A stretch of 64,000 nucleotides of DNA from Levilinea sp. (lineage in GTDB: Bacteria > Chloroflexota > Anaerolineae > Anaerolineales > Anaerolineaceae), in NCBI GenBank assembly GCA_029975215.1, contig JARKPO010000045.1, forward strand, positions 78,994-142,993, in the 5' to 3' direction. The position numbers were made by a program, and so were the translations under genes. Positions within the stretch are counted from its first letter, which is position 1; each line of letters starts with the position of its first letter. Below, piece after piece: positions 17,219-26,231 of the stretch. The notes below the pieces were generated by a model. The model saw nothing but the letters and a program-made list of their open reading frames with translations, made no database searches and was not told where the DNA came from.

Positions 17219-20005
17219 TTACTGAAGGATGGAGAGCAGGGCATCCAGGGGCAGGTGGATGCGGACAGCACGGCGCTGACGGGCCAGCAGGGCCTCCAGA
17301 TCACCCAGTGCCTGAGCGCGTTCCAACTTCCCGAAGGAAATGCCTTCATTGGGGATGTCTATGTCGGAGACTGGGTCGCTGGTGATTTGCAGGAAGAGGC
17401 CCGTATTGGGGCCGCCCTTGTGGAGCTGACCGGTGGAATGCAGGAAACGCGGCCCAAACCCCAGGGTGGTGGCGCAGCCGGTGCGCTGGAGGATGGCTTT
17501 GCGCACGGCTTGCAAGGTGCTCTGCGTCTTTGCATTGCGGGGCAGGTAGGCGTTGACGGCCACGAAGTCGCCGGGGCGCGCCTGCTGGAGGAAAGCCAAG
17601 ACGGCTTCCTGAAGCGAGGCAGCCTGGGTGAGGCGGGGGAATGGCTGACCAAAGATTTTGACCTCGCCCTGAGACCAGATCGGCTTGCCCTCTTCCATTT
17701 GGCCTTTGTGCAGGTAATCCTCTACCTTTTGCTTGGTCAGAGTCTTGTTGAACTGCACATCGGGCTGGTCGAAACTGTTGACGCCCAGGAGCGAACAGGC
17801 CACAGCCGTGGCATATTCCCAACGGAAGAATTCTGCGCCGAGGTCGTAGCCGTCTTTGAGAGTCAGGGTGAAGAGGGGAAGCCCGGCTTTTTGCAGGCGG
17901 GCAGCACGGGCATCTGCTTTCCCTGACAGGCGCAGATAGACAAACAGACGATCAGGGCCGTAAGCCGAGGCGGGCATGGGCGGTTCGAGATCAATGGGCA
18001 AGATGCCTTTGCCCTGCTTTCCGGAGGATTCGGCGATGAGTTGCTCCATCCAAGAGCCGAAAGAGGCCAATTCGGGATCTGTGAGGATGGTGAGCTTATC
18101 GCGCCCGTTCAGAGCAGCGCCGCCCAAAAGCGCGCCCAAAACTAGCCCGGGATTACGGCCAGAGGGAACGCCCGGCAGACATTCGCGGGCCAGTGCAGCG
18201 GCACGGGAAAGCAGTTCGGCGAGATCCAGACCAAGGAGGCCGGCAGGGACCAGGCCAAAAGCGGAGAGGACGGAATTGCGCCCGCCGATGGTGGGGTCAG
18301 CAAGGAAGACGCGGCGAAAACCGCGGCTGCGCGCCAGGGTATCCAGGGATGTGCCTGGGTCGGTGACAGCGATGAAGTGTTTTCCGGCATCAACACCCAG
18401 GCGGCGCTGAGCGCGGTGCCAGAAGTAATCGAGGAAGGCGTTGACTTCGCTGGTTCCGCCGGATTTGGAGGCAACGATGTAAACTGTTTTAGCGATGGGT
18501 GAGCGGCGAGCACTGGCAGCTACCTGCTGCGGGTCTGTGGAATCCAGGATGGAAAGAGCCAGTCCTGCGCGGCCGCGAGTGTGGGGCTTGCCGAAGGTGA
18601 GGGCCAGGACTTCGGGCGCCAGAGAGGAGCCGCCCATGCCGAGGAGGAGGGCATGCGTGTAGCCTTCGTCTAAAAGCTGTTGGCGCAGGGCATTGATCTC
18701 TGGAATTAACGTCTGGCTGGCATTGGGCGCGTCGAGCCAACCCATGCGCTGGCGAATTTCTTTCTGTCCGGCGGGGTCATCTGTCCAGAGGCTGGGGTCA
18801 TGTTCGGCAATGCGGCGGGAGGCCTGGGATTTTTCCAGGTTGGAGATGGTTTGGGCGGTGACATCAGCCAGGGAGCTCAGGGCGGCCTGTTCGGCGCGGC
18901 AGCGTTGGCGGATGGTGTCGAGCAGGGCTGTGAAGGCATCCGAAAAAGCCTGAACACCCTCATCTTCCAATTCTTGGGTGACGGCGTCCATTGAGATGCC
19001 AACTTTTTCAATAGCGGCCAACGTCTCTTTGGCATCGGCCTCATGCCCTTGAATGGTCAGGGCGGCGCGGCCGTGATCGCGGAAGAGGTCTAAAGTTTGA
19101 GGCGGAACGGTGTTGACCGTTTGCGGGGCGATGAGCTCTTCAACGTACAGCACGTCGCGGTAGGCAGGATTCTTGGTACTGGTGGATGCCCACAAAGCCC
19201 GCTGGGGTTTTGCACCCTGTTTTTGCAGGGCCTGGAAACGGGGACTGCTGAAGACTTCCTGGAATTTAAAGAAGGCCAGGCGGCTGTTGGCCACGGCCGC
19301 TTTGCCGAGCAGGCTGGAAATCTGTTCCGCCTGGGCCGGATTGCGGCTGACAGCTTTTTGCAGGAGGCTGTCCACTTTGGAATCAACACGGGAGACGAAG
19401 AAGGAAGCCACGGATGCGATTTCACCCAGAGGCAAACCAGCCGCCAGGCGATCTTCCAGGCCGCTGAGGTAAGCGTCCATGACTTCCATGTAGCGCTGAA
19501 TGGAGAAGATCAGGGTGACATTGACATTGACACCGGCGGCGATGGCTTTTCGAATGGCGGGCAGTCCGGCTTTTGTGGCTGGAATTTTCACCATCAGGTT
19601 GGGGCGGTTGACGCGGCTGCGTAAGGCCAGAGCCTGCTGTAGGGTGGCCTCCGTGTCGTGTGCGAGGTAGGGGCTGACCTCCAGGCTGACGTAACCGTCG
19701 CCGCCTGCGGTAGATTCATACAAGGGCAGAAAGCAGTCTGCGGCGGCCTGGATATCTTCGACAGCCAGTTGGAAGAAAATGTCTTCGGCAGACCAGTTAG
19801 CCCAGGCCATAGGCTTGAGGGCGGCGTCGTAATCGTTGGATTTGGCAATGGCATTGTGAAATATGCTGGGGTTAGAGGTGATACCGCGAATATCCCCGCG
19901 GCGGATCATCTCTGCCAATTCGCCGTTTTCCAACAGGCGGCGCTGAATATTGTCGTACCACAAAGACTGTCCCAGGGCGTGTAAGGCTTGAATGGGATTT
20001 GACAT
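17219..20005 (-). CDS. Bifunctional transaldolase/glucose-6-phosphate isomerase
   Basis: A 928-residue fusion. Residues 1 to about 370 are transaldolase (GITSNPSIFHNAI near the start; NLMVKIPATKAG holds the Schiff-base Lys; SVASFFVSRVDSKVD). The part from about 390 is phosphoglucose isomerase, with GMGGSSLAPEVL, SKSGGTSEVNAF and GRNSVLSAFGLVPAGL. The fusion joins two steps linking fructose-6-phosphate to the pentose phosphate pathway and to glucose-6-phosphate. It is known in several bacteria, including Chloroflexota. It ends an operon after transketolase and RpiB, with three bases between its start and the rpiB stop. Confidence 0.95.
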   Translation of the reverse strand: MSNPIQALHALGQSLWYDNIQRRLLENGELAEMIRRGDIRGITSNPSIFHNAIAKSNDYDAALKPMAWANWSAEDIFFQLAVEDIQAAADCFLPLYESTAGGDGYVSLEVSPYLAHDTEATLQQALALRSRVNRPNLMVKIPATKAGLPAIRKAIAAGVNVNVTLIFSIQRYMEVMDAYLSGLEDRLAAGLPLGEIASVASFFVSRVDSKVDSLLQKAVSRNPAQAEQISSLLGKAAVANSRLAFFKFQEVFSSPRFQALQKQGAKPQRALWASTSTKNPAYRDVLYVEELIAPQTVNTVPPQTLDLFRDHGRAALTIQGHEADAKETLAAIEKVGISMDAVTQELEDEGVQAFSDAFTALLDTIRQRCRAEQAALSSLADVTAQTISNLEKSQASRRIAEHDPSLWTDDPAGQKEIRQRMGWLDAPNASQTLIPEINALRQQLLDEGYTHALLLGMGGSSLAPEVLALTFGKPHTRGRAGLALSILDSTDPQQVAASARRSPIAKTVYIVASKSGGTSEVNAFLDYFWHRAQRRLGVDAGKHFIAVTDPGTSLDTLARSRGFRRVFLADPTIGGRNSVLSAFGLVPAGLLGLDLAELLSRAAALARECLPGVPSGRNPGLVLGALLGGAALNGRDKLTILTDPELASFGSWMEQLIAESSGKQGKGILPIDLEPPMPASAYGPDRLFVYLRLSGKADARAARLQKAGLPLFTLTLKDGYDLGAEFFRWEYATAVACSLLGVNSFDQPDVQFNKTLTKQKVEDYLHKGQMEEGKPIWSQGEVKIFGQPFPRLTQAASLQEAVLAFLQQARPGDFVAVNAYLPRNAKTQSTLQAVRKAILQRTGCATTLGFGPRFLHSTGQLHKGGPNTGLFLQITSDPVSDIDIPNEGISFGKLERAQALGDLEALLARQRRAVRIHLPLDALLSILQ

Positions 20006-20007
20006 GG

Positions 20008-20454
20008 CTACTTCTCCTGCTCCACGGCCACGGTTTTTAGAAAACGGCGTTCAAAGCGCTCTTCGCCGCTGTAGTGCGCCCCCAAAAAGGCGCGCACCAG
20101 TTCTTTGGCCAGTTCGGTGCCGATGACGCGCCCGCCCAGGCAGAGCACGTTCATTTTGTCGTGCTCCACGCCCTGATGAGCGGAGTAGGTGTCGTGGCAG
20201 ATGGCGGCATAGATTCCTTTGTGTTTATTGGCAGCGATGCATATGCCCACGCCTGACCCGCACATAAGAATACCGCGTTCAGCCTGACCTGCGTGAATGG
20301 CCGCGGCCACTCTGGCAGCGTAGTCGGGATAATCGGTGCTGGCGGGTGAGTCTGTGCCCAAGTCCAGAGGGTGGTGCCCAGCGGCGCGCACAGCCTCCAG
20401 TACGGCATCTTTCAAGGGATACCCGCCGTGATCACAAGCGACTGCAACATTCAT
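20008..20454 (-). CDS. rpiB: Ribose-5-phosphate isomerase B
   Basis: 148 residues of the RpiB/LacAB family. ACDHGGYPLKD is at the N-terminus, the DLGTDSPASTDYPDYA segment follows, and CGSGVGICIAANKHKGI carries the catalytic Cys and phosphate loop. It interconverts ribulose-5-phosphate and ribose-5-phosphate (some homologues use allose-6-phosphate). It sits between transketolase and tal-pgi, completing the non-oxidative branch. Confidence 0.94.
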   Translation of the reverse strand: MNVAVACDHGGYPLKDAVLEAVRAAGHHPLDLGTDSPASTDYPDYAARVAAAIHAGQAERGILMCGSGVGICIAANKHKGIYAAICHDTYSAHQGVEHDKMNVLCLGGRVIGTELAKELVRAFLGAHYSGEERFERRFLKTVAVEQEK

Positions 20455-20474
20455 CGTCTTTCTCCCTCTTACGC

Positions 20475-22493
20475 TTAACTCTCGATAAAACCGAGCAGCT
20501 GGTGGGCCTGGGCAACTACATTGGCGGCGGTAAAGCCGTACTCTTCAAAAAGTTTTTTCGCAGGAGCCGATGCGCCGAAGGTTTCGATGCTGATCACTGC
20601 GCCTTTTTGACCGGTGTAACGTTCCCAGCCCATCTTGACGCCAGCTTCCACTGCCAGGCGCAGTTCGATGTTGCGGGGGAGGACATTTTTCTGATAATCC
20701 GCATCCTGGGCATCAAACAGCTCCCAACTGGGGAAGGAAACCAGACGGACGCCGTAGCCTTCGGCGGCCAGCTGCTCACCAGCTTCAATGATGAGCGATA
20801 CTTCGGAGCCGGAGGCCATCAGAATGATTTGCGGGGCCACATCGCCCAGATCGGCGAGGATATACGCGCCGCGGTGCAAGCCGGAGGCGGGGGCAAAACG
20901 CCCGCGGTCAAGGGTGGGGACGTTCTGACGGGTGAGGGCCAGCAGAGTGGGCCCATTGCGGCGGCGAATGGCTGCGACCCAGGCTTCGGCGGTCTCATTG
21001 GCATCGGCGGGGCGGATGACGTTCAAATTGGGAATGGCGCGCAGGGCAGCCAGTTGTTCGACAGGTTGGTGAGTGGGGCCGTCTTCGCCCAGGCCGATGC
21101 TGTCATGGGTGAACAGCCAAATGGTGGGCAGGTGCGAAAGGGCCGACAGGCGAATGGCTGGCCGGTTGTAATCCGCAAAGACGAGGAAAGTGCCGCCCAG
21201 GGCGATGAGGCCTTTGTGCAGAGTGATGCCGTTGAGGATGGAGCCCATGGCATGTTCGCGCACGCCGTAATGGACATAGCGGCCGTCATAGGCGCCGGGC
21301 TGAATGGCATGGGTGTCGGCCAGCCAGGTGTTGTTGGAGGGGGTCAGGTCGGCGGAACCGCTGACCAGCTCCGGCAGGCGGGCGGCCAGGGCGTTGAGCA
21401 CCTTGCCAGAGGCGGCGCGGGTGGCCATGCCTTTGGGATCGGCGGGGAAGACCGGCAGGTTTTGATCCCAACCGATGGGTAGTTCACCCTGCAAGCGGCG
21501 CTGCAACTCGGCGGCTTTTTGGGGGTCCTGCTTCTTGTAAGCGGCAAATTGCTGGTTCCATTCTTGTTCCCACTGTGCGCCTCGTTCCACCGCCTGGCGG
21601 AAATGGGCGAGAATATCTTCGGGGATGAAGAAACGCGGCTGTTCCGGCCAACCAACGCGGGCCTTGGCAGCATTCAGTTCCTCATCCCCTGGGGGTTCTC
21701 CGTGGGCTTTGGAGGTATCCTGACGGGTGGGCAAACCGAAGCCGATGTGAGTGCGGCAGATGATCAGTGAAGGACGGGGATCAGCCTTGGCGGCCTGGAT
21801 GGCCTGATCAATGGCTTCGACATCGTTGCCATCTTCCACATGCAGTACCTGCCAACCGTAGGCCTGGAAGCGCGCCCCGCGGTCTTCCGTGAAGGACAAA
21901 TCAGTGCTGCCGTCAATGGAGATGCGGTTATCGTCGTAGAGATAGATCAATTTGCCTAATTGGAGGTGACCCGCCAGCGAGGCTGCTTCGGCGGTGACGC
22001 CTTCCATCAAGTCCCCGTCGGTGACAATGGCATAGACATAATGGTCGATGATGGGGTTTTCGGAGGTGTTGAAAGTGGCAGCCAGGTGGGCTTCAGCAAG
22101 GGCCATGCCCACGCCGTTAGCGAAACCCTGACCCAGGGGACCGGTGGTGACTTCGACGCCGGGAGTTTGGCCTACTTCGGGGTGGCCGGGGGTGATGCTG
22201 CCCCACTGCCGGAAACGGGTGAGGTCATCCAGCGAAACGGCAAAACCAGTCAGATGCAGCAGGCTGTAGAGCAGCATGGAGCCGTGGCCGCCGGACAAGA
22301 CAAAGCGGTCGCGGTTAGCCCACTGGGGGTTTTGGGGGTTGAAGCGTAAATGGCGGGTCCAGATGGTGTAAGCCATCGCGGCTGTGCCCATGGGAAGGCC
22401 GGGGTGACCGGAATTGGCGTTTTGAACGCCGTCTGCCGCCAAAAAGCGGATGGTTTGCACGGCGCGCTGCTGGATTTCCTTAAGATCGGTCAT
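20475..22493 (-). CDS. tkt: Transketolase
   Basis: 672 residues from ATG 22493, which has GGAGG eight bases upstream; the frame extends to 22571 but those codons lie in the leader. It shows the thiamine diphosphate motif ([32 protein letters not shown]), the GHPGLPMG and [14 protein letters not shown] motifs and the C-terminal Pyr domain with [23 protein letters not shown] residues. It transfers two-carbon units between ketose and aldose phosphates. First gene of the tkt-rpiB-tal/pgi operon. Confidence 0.96.
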   Translation of the reverse strand: MTDLKEIQQRAVQTIRFLAADGVQNANSGHPGLPMGTAAMAYTIWTRHLRFNPQNPQWANRDRFVLSGGHGSMLLYSLLHLTGFAVSLDDLTRFRQWGSITPGHPEVGQTPGVEVTTGPLGQGFANGVGMALAEAHLAATFNTSENPIIDHYVYAIVTDGDLMEGVTAEAASLAGHLQLGKLIYLYDDNRISIDGSTDLSFTEDRGARFQAYGWQVLHVEDGNDVEAIDQAIQAAKADPRPSLIICRTHIGFGLPTRQDTSKAHGEPPGDEELNAAKARVGWPEQPRFFIPEDILAHFRQAVERGAQWEQEWNQQFAAYKKQDPQKAAELQRRLQGELPIGWDQNLPVFPADPKGMATRAASGKVLNALAARLPELVSGSADLTPSNNTWLADTHAIQPGAYDGRYVHYGVREHAMGSILNGITLHKGLIALGGTFLVFADYNRPAIRLSALSHLPTIWLFTHDSIGLGEDGPTHQPVEQLAALRAIPNLNVIRPADANETAEAWVAAIRRRNGPTLLALTRQNVPTLDRGRFAPASGLHRGAYILADLGDVAPQIILMASGSEVSLIIEAGEQLAAEGYGVRLVSFPSWELFDAQDADYQKNVLPRNIELRLAVEAGVKMGWERYTGQKGAVISIETFGASAPAKKLFEEYGFTAANVVAQAHQLLGFIES

Positions 22494-22588
22494 GGGGGTA
22501 TCCTCCAAACGATGAAAAATAGGGTCCTTGAAACAGGGTTTGGACACCCTGCTGTAAGCGAGGAGAAACAATTGCTGCCATTCATATC

Positions 22589-22597
22589 ATTTTACCA
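22589..22597 (-). promoter_or_regulatory. Extended -10 element TGGTAAAAT upstream of tkt
   Basis: On the minus strand, TGGTAAAAT lies about 96 bases before the tkt start. No -35 hexamer is evident, as expected of an extended -10 promoter. Confidence 0.5.
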
Positions 22598-22629
22598 TGC
22601 AGGCTAACGGCTGGTGGATTTTCATTTGC

Positions 22630-22658
22630 TTGACATAACATCATTCTCCCCGTAAGAT
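22630..22658 (+). promoter_or_regulatory. Sigma-70-type promoter of tlpA, predicted leaderless
   Basis: TTGACA (22630-22635), a 17-base spacer and TAAGAT (22653-22658). The expected start falls on or one base before the A of the tlpA ATG at 22666, and no ribosome-binding site is present, so the mRNA is probably leaderless. Confidence 0.78.
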
Positions 22659-22665
22659 TGAGCGC

Positions 22666-23241
22666 ATGGGAACGCTTTTTGGCCTTTTGACGCGAAGACG
22701 GTGGCGCTGGATTTCGGCGGCGGTGTTGGTCGCTGCGGCGCTGTGGGTGGCAGGGACAGCGCAATTTAGGCCAAAAACCGAAGCCGCAGAGCTTTCCACC
22801 GCGCCGAGGGAAGGGTTTAACGCTCCGGAATTTATCTTGAACACGTTAGATCAAAATAGCCTGGCGCTGAAGGATTTGCGTGGGCAGGCGGTGATTTTGA
22901 ACTTCTGGGCCAGCTGGTGCCCGCCGTGCCAGGAAGAAATGCCGGCGATGCAGTCTGTTTATGAGACGTTTGCGGATCAGGGGCTGCAAATTGTGGCGGT
23001 GAACCTGGCGTTTCAGGACAGCACCGAAGCGGCTCAAGCCTTTGTGGATGAGCGGGGGTTGACTTTCCCGGTGGTGATGGACGAGGATGGTGAGGTGGCA
23101 CGGCGGTACCGTATCAGCGCGCTGCCGACCACCTTTTTTATTGATGCTGAGGGAGTCATTCAAGAAGTGGTCATGGGCGGTCCGCTGAGCGAAGCGCTGC
23201 TGTATACGCGGGCGGAATCCCTGCTGGAAGGGGTGCGCTGA
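22666..23241 (+). CDS. TlpA/ResA-like membrane-anchored thiol-disulphide oxidoreductase
   Basis: 191 residues. An N-terminal Arg-rich stretch and one hydrophobic helix (about 14-28) anchor it. A thioredoxin-fold domain follows, with WASWCPPCQEEMP carrying the CxxC active site and a cis-Pro loop (SALPTTFFID). TlpA/ResA proteins work outside the membrane, keeping Cys reduced in cytochrome c or other exported proteins. It overlaps the Lgt-like gene by one base (TGATG) and FolB follows, so the three are co-transcribed although their roles are unrelated. Confidence 0.9.
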   Translation: MGTLFGLLTRRRWRWISAAVLVAAALWVAGTAQFRPKTEAAELSTAPREGFNAPEFILNTLDQNSLALKDLRGQAVILNFWASWCPPCQEEMPAMQSVYETFADQGLQIVAVNLAFQDSTEAAQAFVDERGLTFPVVMDEDGEVARRYRISALPTTFFIDAEGVIQEVVMGGPLSEALLYTRAESLLEGVR

Positions 23242-24026
23242 TGCTGCCGACGCTGCAGCTTGGGCCGCTTTCTATTCAGACACCGGGGCTGATCCTTTTG
23301 GTGGCGCTGTGGATTGGCGTGGCACAGGCCAGCCGTCACGCGCCAAAATATGGACTTAGCCCAACAGCGATTGATACTATCACCCTGGTTGGGCTGTTGG
23401 TAGGAATTGTGGGCGGAAGAGCGAGCTATGTGCTGCAAAATTTGTCCGCTTTCACCCGCGCGCCTTTGAACATCATCGCTTTGAACCCTGAGCTTTTCGA
23501 CGTTTGGGGCGGACTTTTGGCCGCCGTATTGGCGGTGCTGATTTACATCCAGCGCAAAGGGCTGAGGTGGGCGGAGACGCTCGATGCACTGACGCCGGCT
23601 GCCGCGGTGGTGATGGTGGGGTTAGGCCTTTCGCACCTGGCGGCTGGGAGTGCCTACGGCCGCCCAACGGATTTGCCCTGGGGGTTAGATCTCTGGGGAG
23701 TTCCGCGCCACCCGACGCAGGTATATGAGACTCTTTTCGCGCTGGGAGTGGGAATTTTAATTTGGCCGCGAGACGCAAGAAAATTGGGCGTTTTTGGTTG
23801 GGAGGTGCGGCCGGGCGGTGTTTTTTGGGGATTTGTGGCCCTGAGCGCGCTGGCGCGCATCGTTTTAGAGACCTTTCTGGCAAAGCAAACCCTATGGCTG
23901 GGTTGGCTCTTGGCCGGACAGGTAACGGCTTGGGGCATTTTAGCGCTGGGGGTGTTTGCTTTGGGAAGGCGGCTGGTGTTTGTGGATGAACTACTTTCAG
24001 AACCAACAGGAGTGACAGATGGATAA
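23241..24026 (+). CDS. Divergent prolipoprotein diacylglyceryl transferase (Lgt) family membrane protein
   Basis: 261 residues with about seven transmembrane segments. It carries Lgt features: GGRASYVLQN, GLSHLAAGSAYGRPTDLPWG and RHPTQVYETLFALG. In bona fide Lgt the second conserved block is an HGG motif with an essential His; here the matching position reads DVWGGLL, so this residue is missing. It may be an inactive or re-purposed Lgt, or the true Lgt of this organism in divergent form. Starts at the stop of tlpA and ends by overlapping folB by eight bases. Confidence 0.72.
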   Translation: MLPTLQLGPLSIQTPGLILLVALWIGVAQASRHAPKYGLSPTAIDTITLVGLLVGIVGGRASYVLQNLSAFTRAPLNIIALNPELFDVWGGLLAAVLAVLIYIQRKGLRWAETLDALTPAAAVVMVGLGLSHLAAGSAYGRPTDLPWGLDLWGVPRHPTQVYETLFALGVGILIWPRDARKLGVFGWEVRPGGVFWGFVALSALARIVLETFLAKQTLWLGWLLAGQVTAWGILALGVFALGRRLVFVDELLSEPTGVTDG

Positions 24027-24372
24027 AATTCTGGTGAAGGACTTGTTGGTGCGCGGGGTCATTGGGGTGAGCGACCGGGAACGCGCCGAACCGCAAGATA
24101 TTCTGATCAACATCGTTCTCTACATGGACACTTCTGTGGCTGGGGCGACAGACCGTATTGAAGACAGTGTCAGTTACAGTGTGGTGGCGCGCAAGGTTTT
24201 TGGCCTGGTTGAAAAAGCGCACCGCTACACGGTGGAGGCGTTGGCCGAAGATATCGCCCATCTGTGCTTGCTGGAGGAAAAGGTGCAGCGGGTGATGGTG
24301 AGGGTGGAAAAGCCGGACGCAGTGCGCTTTGCGCGTTCGGTGGGGGTGGAAATTGAACGCGGACGTGAGTGA
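24019..24372 (+). CDS. folB: Dihydroneopterin aldolase
   Basis: 117 residues, the usual size. It begins with ILVKDLLVRGVIGVSDRERAEPQD, the substrate-binding part of FolB, then DTSVAGATDRIEDSVSYSVVARKV with the conserved Tyr, and ends with VRVEKPDAVRFARSVGVEI. It cleaves 7,8-dihydroneopterin to 6-hydroxymethyl-dihydropterin and glycolaldehyde in folate synthesis. No other folate genes are adjacent. Confidence 0.92.
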   Translation: MDKILVKDLLVRGVIGVSDRERAEPQDILINIVLYMDTSVAGATDRIEDSVSYSVVARKVFGLVEKAHRYTVEALAEDIAHLCLLEEKVQRVMVRVEKPDAVRFARSVGVEIERGRE

Positions 24373-24398
24373 GCTGCGCAGGTGAATTAAAAAATACT

Positions 24399-24437
24399 GC
24401 TGCCCGTTCTGAAGATTGAGACGGGCAGCGTTTTATT
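24399..24437. terminator. Bidirectional terminator between folB and the WecE-type gene
   Basis: A 9-bp stem GCTGCCCGT/ACGGGCAGC is followed by GTTTTATT on the plus strand and by AGTATTTTTT on the minus strand. It separates two convergent operons. Confidence 0.82.
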
Positions 24438-25575
24438 AGAAGTCGAAATCGTGCAGGGCAGAAATGACCTGTTCCAGGTCGCTGGTGGTGAGGGCGTTGT
24501 GAAAGGGCAGGCGCAGGAGTCGGTCGGAGACATCCTCTGTGACGGGACAGTCGCCTGGACGGCCGCCGAACTGCTGGCCCATATCCGATAAGTGCAGGGG
24601 GAGGTAATGAAAAACGCTGTAGATGCCGCGATCCTTGAGGTGTTGAATCAGGCGGGTGCGAATCTCCAGCGAGGGAAGCAGCAGATAAAACATGTGGTAG
24701 GCTTGCTGGGTGTATTCCGGCACGAAGGGCAGGCGCACATCGTGTGCGGCGGCCCAGCCAGATAGACCTGCCGCATAGGTTTCCCAAAGGTGCTGCCGCC
24801 GCGATTGGATGCTCTCCCAGGCCTCGAGTTGGCCGAAGAGGATGGCGGCCAGGATATCAGAGGGAAGGTAGCTGGAACCGACATCCACCCAGGTGTATTT
24901 ATCCACCATGCCGCGGAAAAACCGGCTGCGGTTGGTACCTTTTTCGCGAATGATCTCGGCGCGTTCCACCAGATCGGGCTGGTTGATGAGCAAGGCGCCG
25001 CCTTCACCGCAGGTGATGTTTTTGGTTTCGTGAAAACTTTGGGTGGCCATCGCTCCCATCGTGCCCAAGAAACGGCCTTTGTACCGGCCAAACAGGCCGT
25101 GGGCATTATCTTCCACCACAGCAACTTGGGCGCGGGAGGCAATTTCCAGAATGGTGTCCATTTCACAGGCCACGCCAGCGTAATGAACGGGGAGAACGGC
25201 GCGTGTGCGAGGGGTGAGGAGGGATTCGAGACGAGTTTCGTCCAGATTGAGCGTGTCGGGTCGAATATCAATAAATATGGGCCGCGCGCCGCGCAAGACA
25301 AAAGCATTGACGGTGGAAACGAAGGTAAACGAGGGTACTATGACTTCGTCCCCCGGCTGAATGTTCAGCAAAAGGGCGGCCATCTCCAGGGCGTGGGTGC
25401 AGGAAGTCGTCAACAGGGCACGGCGAACCCCCAGCGTGTTTTCCAGGAAAGCGTGGCATTTCTTGGAGTAATAGCCGTCGCCGGAAATGTGCGCGCGGGA
25501 GAAGGCGTCCTGAATGTATTCCAGTTCTTTTCCGGCCAGGGACGGGCGGTTGAAATCAATCATAGGGGCGGACAT
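24436..25575 (-). CDS. wecE: WecE/RffA-type dTDP-4-keto-6-deoxyglucose aminotransferase
   Basis: About 379 residues from ATG 25575 (a GTG at 25590 is possible). It is a DegT/DnrJ/EryC1 PLP enzyme closely resembling E. coli WecE throughout: TTSCTHALEMAALLL, SFTFVSTVNAFVLRGA, VHYAGVACEMDTI, SFHETKN with the PLP Lys, REKGTNRSRFFRG and the FHYLPLH tail. It would make dTDP-4-amino-4,6-dideoxygalactose from the product of rmlB with glutamate. It heads no operon itself but is last of a glycan gene run with methyltransferase, WbqC and GT2. Confidence 0.9.
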   Translation of the reverse strand: MSAPMIDFNRPSLAGKELEYIQDAFSRAHISGDGYYSKKCHAFLENTLGVRRALLTTSCTHALEMAALLLNIQPGDEVIVPSFTFVSTVNAFVLRGARPIFIDIRPDTLNLDETRLESLLTPRTRAVLPVHYAGVACEMDTILEIASRAQVAVVEDNAHGLFGRYKGRFLGTMGAMATQSFHETKNITCGEGGALLINQPDLVERAEIIREKGTNRSRFFRGMVDKYTWVDVGSSYLPSDILAAILFGQLEAWESIQSRRQHLWETYAAGLSGWAAAHDVRLPFVPEYTQQAYHMFYLLLPSLEIRTRLIQHLKDRGIYSVFHYLPLHLSDMGQQFGGRPGDCPVTEDVSDRLLRLPFHNALTTSDLEQVISALHDFDF

Positions 25576-25592
25576 GATGCTTTTTCCCACGG

Positions 25593-26231
25593 CTATTTGC
25601 GAATCAGCAGGGTGAAGTCATAGACGGTGTAATCATGCAGCAGGGCCACGTTGCGAGAAAAATGTGTTTTGCAGTAATCAAACAGGTAGCAAGGGTCGGC
25701 ATAATACAGATCGGGACGCATCTTTTCCGGATCGGAGTATTTGGTGAGGAAATTGACGGAAAACCCGCGGCGGGAGCGTTCGTTCATCACCTTGAGACAA
25801 TCCAAGACAAAGGGGGTCCATTCTTCGTATGAGGCGCGCAGCTTCATATTGAATACCCCACAGGCCACGGCATAATCAGCAGTGGGCACCTCAGAAAGCT
25901 GGTTGGTGAAGAAGAAGCGGTCTGGGTCGGGGTAATCCCGCTGGCCTTGCTCAATCATGGATTGAACGATGTCATAGCCGATGTAGCGGGTGAAAGGCAG
26001 GTTGACATCCAGCATGTAGCCTGCAAAGGCACCATAGCCGCTGCCGTAATCCAGCAGGGTGAAAGGCTGCGAGGGGTCAATGATTTTGGCGAGCTGATCA
26101 AAGCGGATACGGCGCGCGTCGTCGGAGTTCCAGTCTACGCCGCGGGCGGTGGCTCCATAATTTTGCAGCGTTTTGGCGAAGTACTCGCGAACCTCATCCA
26201 GGTGGTTTGAGGAGAGCGGCGGTTGGGTCAT
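25593..26231 (-). CDS. Class I SAM-dependent methyltransferase
   Basis: 212 residues with the SAM-binding motif LLDYGSGYGAFAGYML and a VACGVFNMKL motif-IV region. It overlaps the WbqC-like gene by four bases and lies upstream of the WecE-type aminotransferase, so a sugar or lipid-linked glycan is a likely target (inference). No closer family can be named. Confidence 0.75.
   Translation of the reverse strand: MTQPPLSSNHLDEVREYFAKTLQNYGATARGVDWNSDDARRIRFDQLAKIIDPSQPFTLLDYGSGYGAFAGYMLDVNLPFTRYIGYDIVQSMIEQGQRDYPDPDRFFFTNQLSEVPTADYAVACGVFNMKLRASYEEWTPFVLDCLKVMNERSRRGFSVNFLTKYSDPEKMRPDLYYADPCYLFDYCKTHFSRNVALLHDYTVYDFTLLIRK

Noticed and set aside
20346..21482. 378-codon plus-strand frame over the transketolase gene
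   Set aside because: Shadow of tkt and rpiB; Gly/Ala-rich composition with no recognisable domain.
22615..22629. TGG-N9-TGC pattern with sigma-54 spacing (GG-N10-GC) before tlpA
   Set aside because: The CAC part of the consensus is missing, the region is AT-rich, and a clean sigma-70 promoter overlaps its end.
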